Source: Phycomyces blakesleeanus NRRL 1555(-) (Eukaryota > Mucoromycota > Mucoromycetes > Mucorales > Phycomycetaceae). From it: a stretch of 64,000 nt of DNA. The position numbers and the translations under genes were made by a program. Below the pieces are notes generated by a model. The model did not search any database. It was not told where the DNA came from and was given only the letters and a program-made list of their open reading frames with translations. The DNA is taken from NCBI RefSeq assembly GCF_001638985.1, contig NW_017265151.1, positions 683,757 to 747,756 on the forward strand, written 5' to 3'. Positions 61,342 to 64,000 of this stretch are shown here, piece after piece (within the stretch, counting starts at the first letter, position 1; the number at the start of each line of letters is the position of its first letter).

Positions 61342-62241
61342 GGCCGGCGTCTCCCATTGGGGACTATTTTAAAAAGAAATAAACATGCCTGCAAAGAAAG
61401 AATAAGCCGTTTGTATATGTTTAAATGTTTTATTCTTACAAAATGAATCTTTTTTTTTTAGAAAAAATATATAAAATGATCCATATAGCAATTAAAGACT
61501 TTGACTTAGAATGAAGTAAAAGTAGTAGCACCAGTATGGTTGAGTGAACTTTTATTTATTATTTCATACTCTGTGTATTGATCTTCTAGTATATAATGTT
61601 CTCAATTTAAATATTCACTACATTTTTGGACTACTGGTTAGAGGTTGACTTTTGTAAACCCTGATTTTCTTTAATAATATTCGGTCCTTATCTTTACCTA
61701 CTTTTTTTTACTGTCTATTCAAATTAGGTACACAATTACCATTTTATTCAATATGGGCGAGAGTAATTAATTGACTTGATAATCAGCTTATATATAATAA
61801 TAATGTGTCAGATAATTATACAGTATGTATAAGCAACGATGTGCAAGAGAAGATTTATATATTTAATCAGTATCTTTAAGTGTAAAAAAAATATTCCAAT
61901 TGATCTTTCTCTTTTGGACCAATAAGAATCAGTTCCGATTATATTGTTTTTAGACCAACCACATTATTTGGTGTGGACAGACTAAGAGATCAAAATAAAA
62001 AGTTCCAGAAAAAAGGGGCAAAAATGTAAGCTGTATTATTGGATGAGAGCTCTTTAAGAAGAATAAAAAATTCTGAACATTTTTTTTTGAAAAGTTCAAA
62101 AAAAAAAGAGCAAAATTGTTGAACGTATCTGGCTGACTAGTCTTCTTCCATTACCACTTTGATTGAGAAGAAGAACATGTTTTTGATGGAAAAAATGGGC
62201 CATAAGCTACAAGGCCTAGAAAAACCTGCAATAAAATATTT
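61229..62241. other. Intergenic
   Basis: About 1 kb of AT-rich spacer with (TA)n at 61306-61336 and poly-A runs. No gene was seen. Confidence 0.7.
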
Positions 62242-62397
62242 TCAGATGATGGAAGAGATGGTACCACGAGTACTTGGAGCAGCCATAGCAGTAGCATTCA
62301 AGTTCAGTTTTTTTTCCGTATTTAAATGCTTCTTGACAAATTCTGTTAAAAGAAATTCGTCCGCAGTAGTAGCATTTCCAACAGCATGTATTTCCAT
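62242..62397 (-). CDS. Doubtful short ORF (51 aa)
   Basis: The minus-strand frame begins MEIHAVGNATTADEFLL and ends RGTISSII. Its composition looks coding-like, but other frames of the same stretch are also open on both strands, including a plus-strand ORF from 62159. No family or intron structure was recognised. It may be a gene remnant. Confidence 0.2.
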   Translation of the reverse strand: MEIHAVGNATTADEFLLTEFVKKHLNTEKKLNLNATAMAAPSTRGTISSII

Positions 62398-63821
62398 ACT
62401 CCATGATTTTTATGGCTTTGAGCATGAAAATACATGCTCAATTTAAAAACTTGGCTTTGCATTTTAATCGTTTTTCCTTTATTTTTATTTTTCTTTAAAT
62501 CGAATAGTAGTATATAACAGTGCTTAGAAAAACTCCCAAAATGTATGCTCTTTACAAAGCTGATAATATTGGGAGCGTTTAATTTGTATTTTTATATATT
62601 GAAAATAAAAGAAAGATGTCTAATAAAATGATTTTAGAACAATAATAAAAATGAATTTACTAGTGAAGAAGACTACTGTATCAGATAGCAGAGTAAGTGT
62701 TGTGCTGTGGCAAATTACCCACATCTATATTTGTCGAACTTGTACGGCTTAATTTAATTTTTTGTATTTCAGCAGATTTGCTTCCTATTTTGAAATTGCT
62801 ACAGAATTTATGCCAATTCGAGTTGAATTTGATTTGATTTTGCCACAACACAACACCCACTCTCAAGGTACATATATAAAGCTATAGAAAATATAATAAA
62901 ATCCACAAGTCAAAAAAAAACACAAAATATAAAATTAAAACTGAGATTTTCAAACGTGTATATAGCGTATTTCATTAAAAAATATATAAATATTTCTGAA
63001 GAGTAATGAAGTAGCATTAATAATGACCTATAAGTGTGTTTATAAGTGCAGTCAAGATGACTCTAGTGAACTATTTTTAATACCCCCTGCTCAAATACTG
63101 CATTAAATCATTCTGTAAAAAATCAAATAAAACTTGTGAATATGAATTTGCAAGGAAAACATATACATAATAGAAATATGAACCGCCCTTTAATAAAGAG
63201 GATTGGGTTACTTTTATTTTATTTTATAGAATGATTTCGAGTTAAATAAAATAAAAGGCTGTGAAGTATTATGGTTCTCTTCATGCTAAGAGCTATGCTA
63301 TATATATATATATTCCTAGACTTATCTTTCTTTCTGTTCCTTTCTCCCTCGTTAAACATATGTATGAATTGTGTATTATAAATAGATATTTGAAGTCATA
63401 TAGACTAATATACCATCATAAATAAAAACACAGCTAGTTTCTAACATCATATATGAGTGGTAAATAGCTTCAACGCATTAGAATTATGCTTGTATGGCTT
63501 GTGTTTTATTAAATAACCTTACATTAACTTCAATCAGGATTGGTTCAATGGCGCTTCAAAGCTCAGAATAGAATAACAGCTAATAAAACATAAAAAATAA
63601 AAACGCTCTGCAAGCCAAGTACATTGTTTGAATAACATGAGTAAATTTTTTTTTAAAAAAAATAGTCACCCAATTATCAATTTTTCATAGATTCTTACAT
63701 AGCAAAACATAGAAAGGTTTGAGTAGGCTTGAATTTGTACCTTGAGAAAAAAGCAGTGTTACCGCTATTTTTTCTATAGATAAATACACTTAACAGATCT
63801 GCTACTGAACATGTATCAACT
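62398..63821. other. Intergenic, with a foldback repeat
   Basis: About 1.4 kb. It contains the inverted repeat 62698-62714/62839-62855 (separate entry), TTTTA repeats near 63215-63230 and (TA)n near 63299-63311. The minus-strand ORF at 62681-62866 lies entirely over the foldback and is not called as a gene. Confidence 0.6.
62698..62855. repeat. Foldback (MITE-like) repeat with 17-bp inverted ends
   Basis: TGTTGTGCTGTGGCAAA (62698-62714) and TTTGCCACAACACAACA (62839-62855) are inverted with 16 of 17 matches and enclose about 124 bp. A similar TTTTGCCACAAGTCAACACCC lies at 31983-32003 opposite GGGTGTTATGCCAAA (31955-31969), suggesting a dispersed family. No target duplication could be fixed. 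Confidence 0.5.
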
Positions 63822-64000
63822 ATGTTCACCTCCTCTATGTCTACAACAACAAGCGCAATTGTGGATTTGGACACGCTTCTCCTCTTCCTGAGGGAGAGCG
63901 AAGCCCTACACAGAACTAATAAGAGTTTGAGTCAAGAGGTAATGGAGTTGAAGGGGTTCCTTCGCCTTGCAGCAATTTTAATCTTGTTCGAGCAGTCGAC
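63822..64000 (+). CDS. 5' start of an unrecognised ORF (partial, runs off the right edge)
   Basis: From the ATG at 63822 a frame stays open for 59 codons to the edge. It begins MFTSSMSTTTSAIVDLDTLL, then FLRESEALHRTNKSLSQEVM, an amphipathic helical stretch. Base composition is clearly less AT-rich than the preceding spacer. It may be a cellular gene or the first ORF of a retroelement. Nothing recognisable is visible yet. Confidence 0.4.
   Translation, partial: MFTSSMSTTTSAIVDLDTLLLFLRESEALHRTNKSLSQEVMELKGFLRLAAILILFEQS

Noticed and set aside
62159..62446. 95-aa plus-strand ORF
   Set aside because: Both strands are open here and no homology signal is visible; cannot choose a coding frame.
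1..64000. CRISPR arrays, bacterial promoters, ribosome binding sites or operons
   Set aside because: Eukaryotic sequence with spliceosomal introns; no regularly spaced identical repeats with unique spacers were seen.

Overview
The window looks like nuclear DNA of a filamentous fungus, most likely Mucoromycota (Mucorales-like; the genus is not resolvable from sequence alone). Spacers are very AT-rich and full of (TA)n, poly-A/T and short tandem repeats. Genes carry many short introns (often about 50-110 nt, GTAAG...TAG). The protein set (Yth1/CPSF30 with a zinc knuckle, flotillin, MscS channel with EF-hand, Uds1 coiled-coil protein, Mhr1/mL67) is fungal. A decayed gene of a type I associate from memory with expanded Mucoromycota families adds weight.

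Layout. 1-1500: repeat-rich edge with the 3' tail of an unknown ORF. 1507-5507 (-): mechanosensitive channel. 7873-8889 (-): Per1/PGAP3 GPI-lipid remodelling protein. 9502-11300 (-): FAD-dependent oxidoreductase. 13053-14188 (+): Yth1/CPSF30. 16682-20772: about 4.1 kb element with long terminal inverted repeats, a 6-bp target duplication and a frameshifted pseudogene. 20999-22748 (+): Pcl-type cyclin. 23224-25113 (-): forkhead factor. 25114-29780: gene-poor. 29781-31232 (-): prohibitin-2. 32894-35847 (+): ZW10/Dsl1-type tether subunit. 36945-38096 (-): C2H2 zinc-finger protein. 39171-40844 (+): rhodanese/TrhO-type protein. 41582-44409 (+): Uds1 protein. 44471-45344 (+) and 45341-46092 (-): two unrecognised multi-exon genes converging with a 4-bp overlap. 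47315-47867 (+): Mhr1/mL67. 48618-50408 (+): flotillin. 51412-53606 (-): Prp17. 54949-57674 (-): mitochondrial glycerol-3-phosphate dehydrogenase. 59883-61228 (+): GNAT acetyltransferase. 62242-64000: repeats, small ORFs and the start of an ORF running off the window.

Most genes are unrelated housekeeping or regulatory loci, so there is no operon or obvious gene cluster. Mitochondrial functions recur (prohibitin, Mhr1/mL67, Gut2, possibly the rhodanese protein). RNA processing is represented by Yth1 and Prp17, and membrane or trafficking functions by MscS, Per1, ZW10 and flotillin. All multi-exon models were assembled by hand from splice signals and reading-frame continuity. Each summed exon set is divisible by three, but boundaries are not backed by transcripts.
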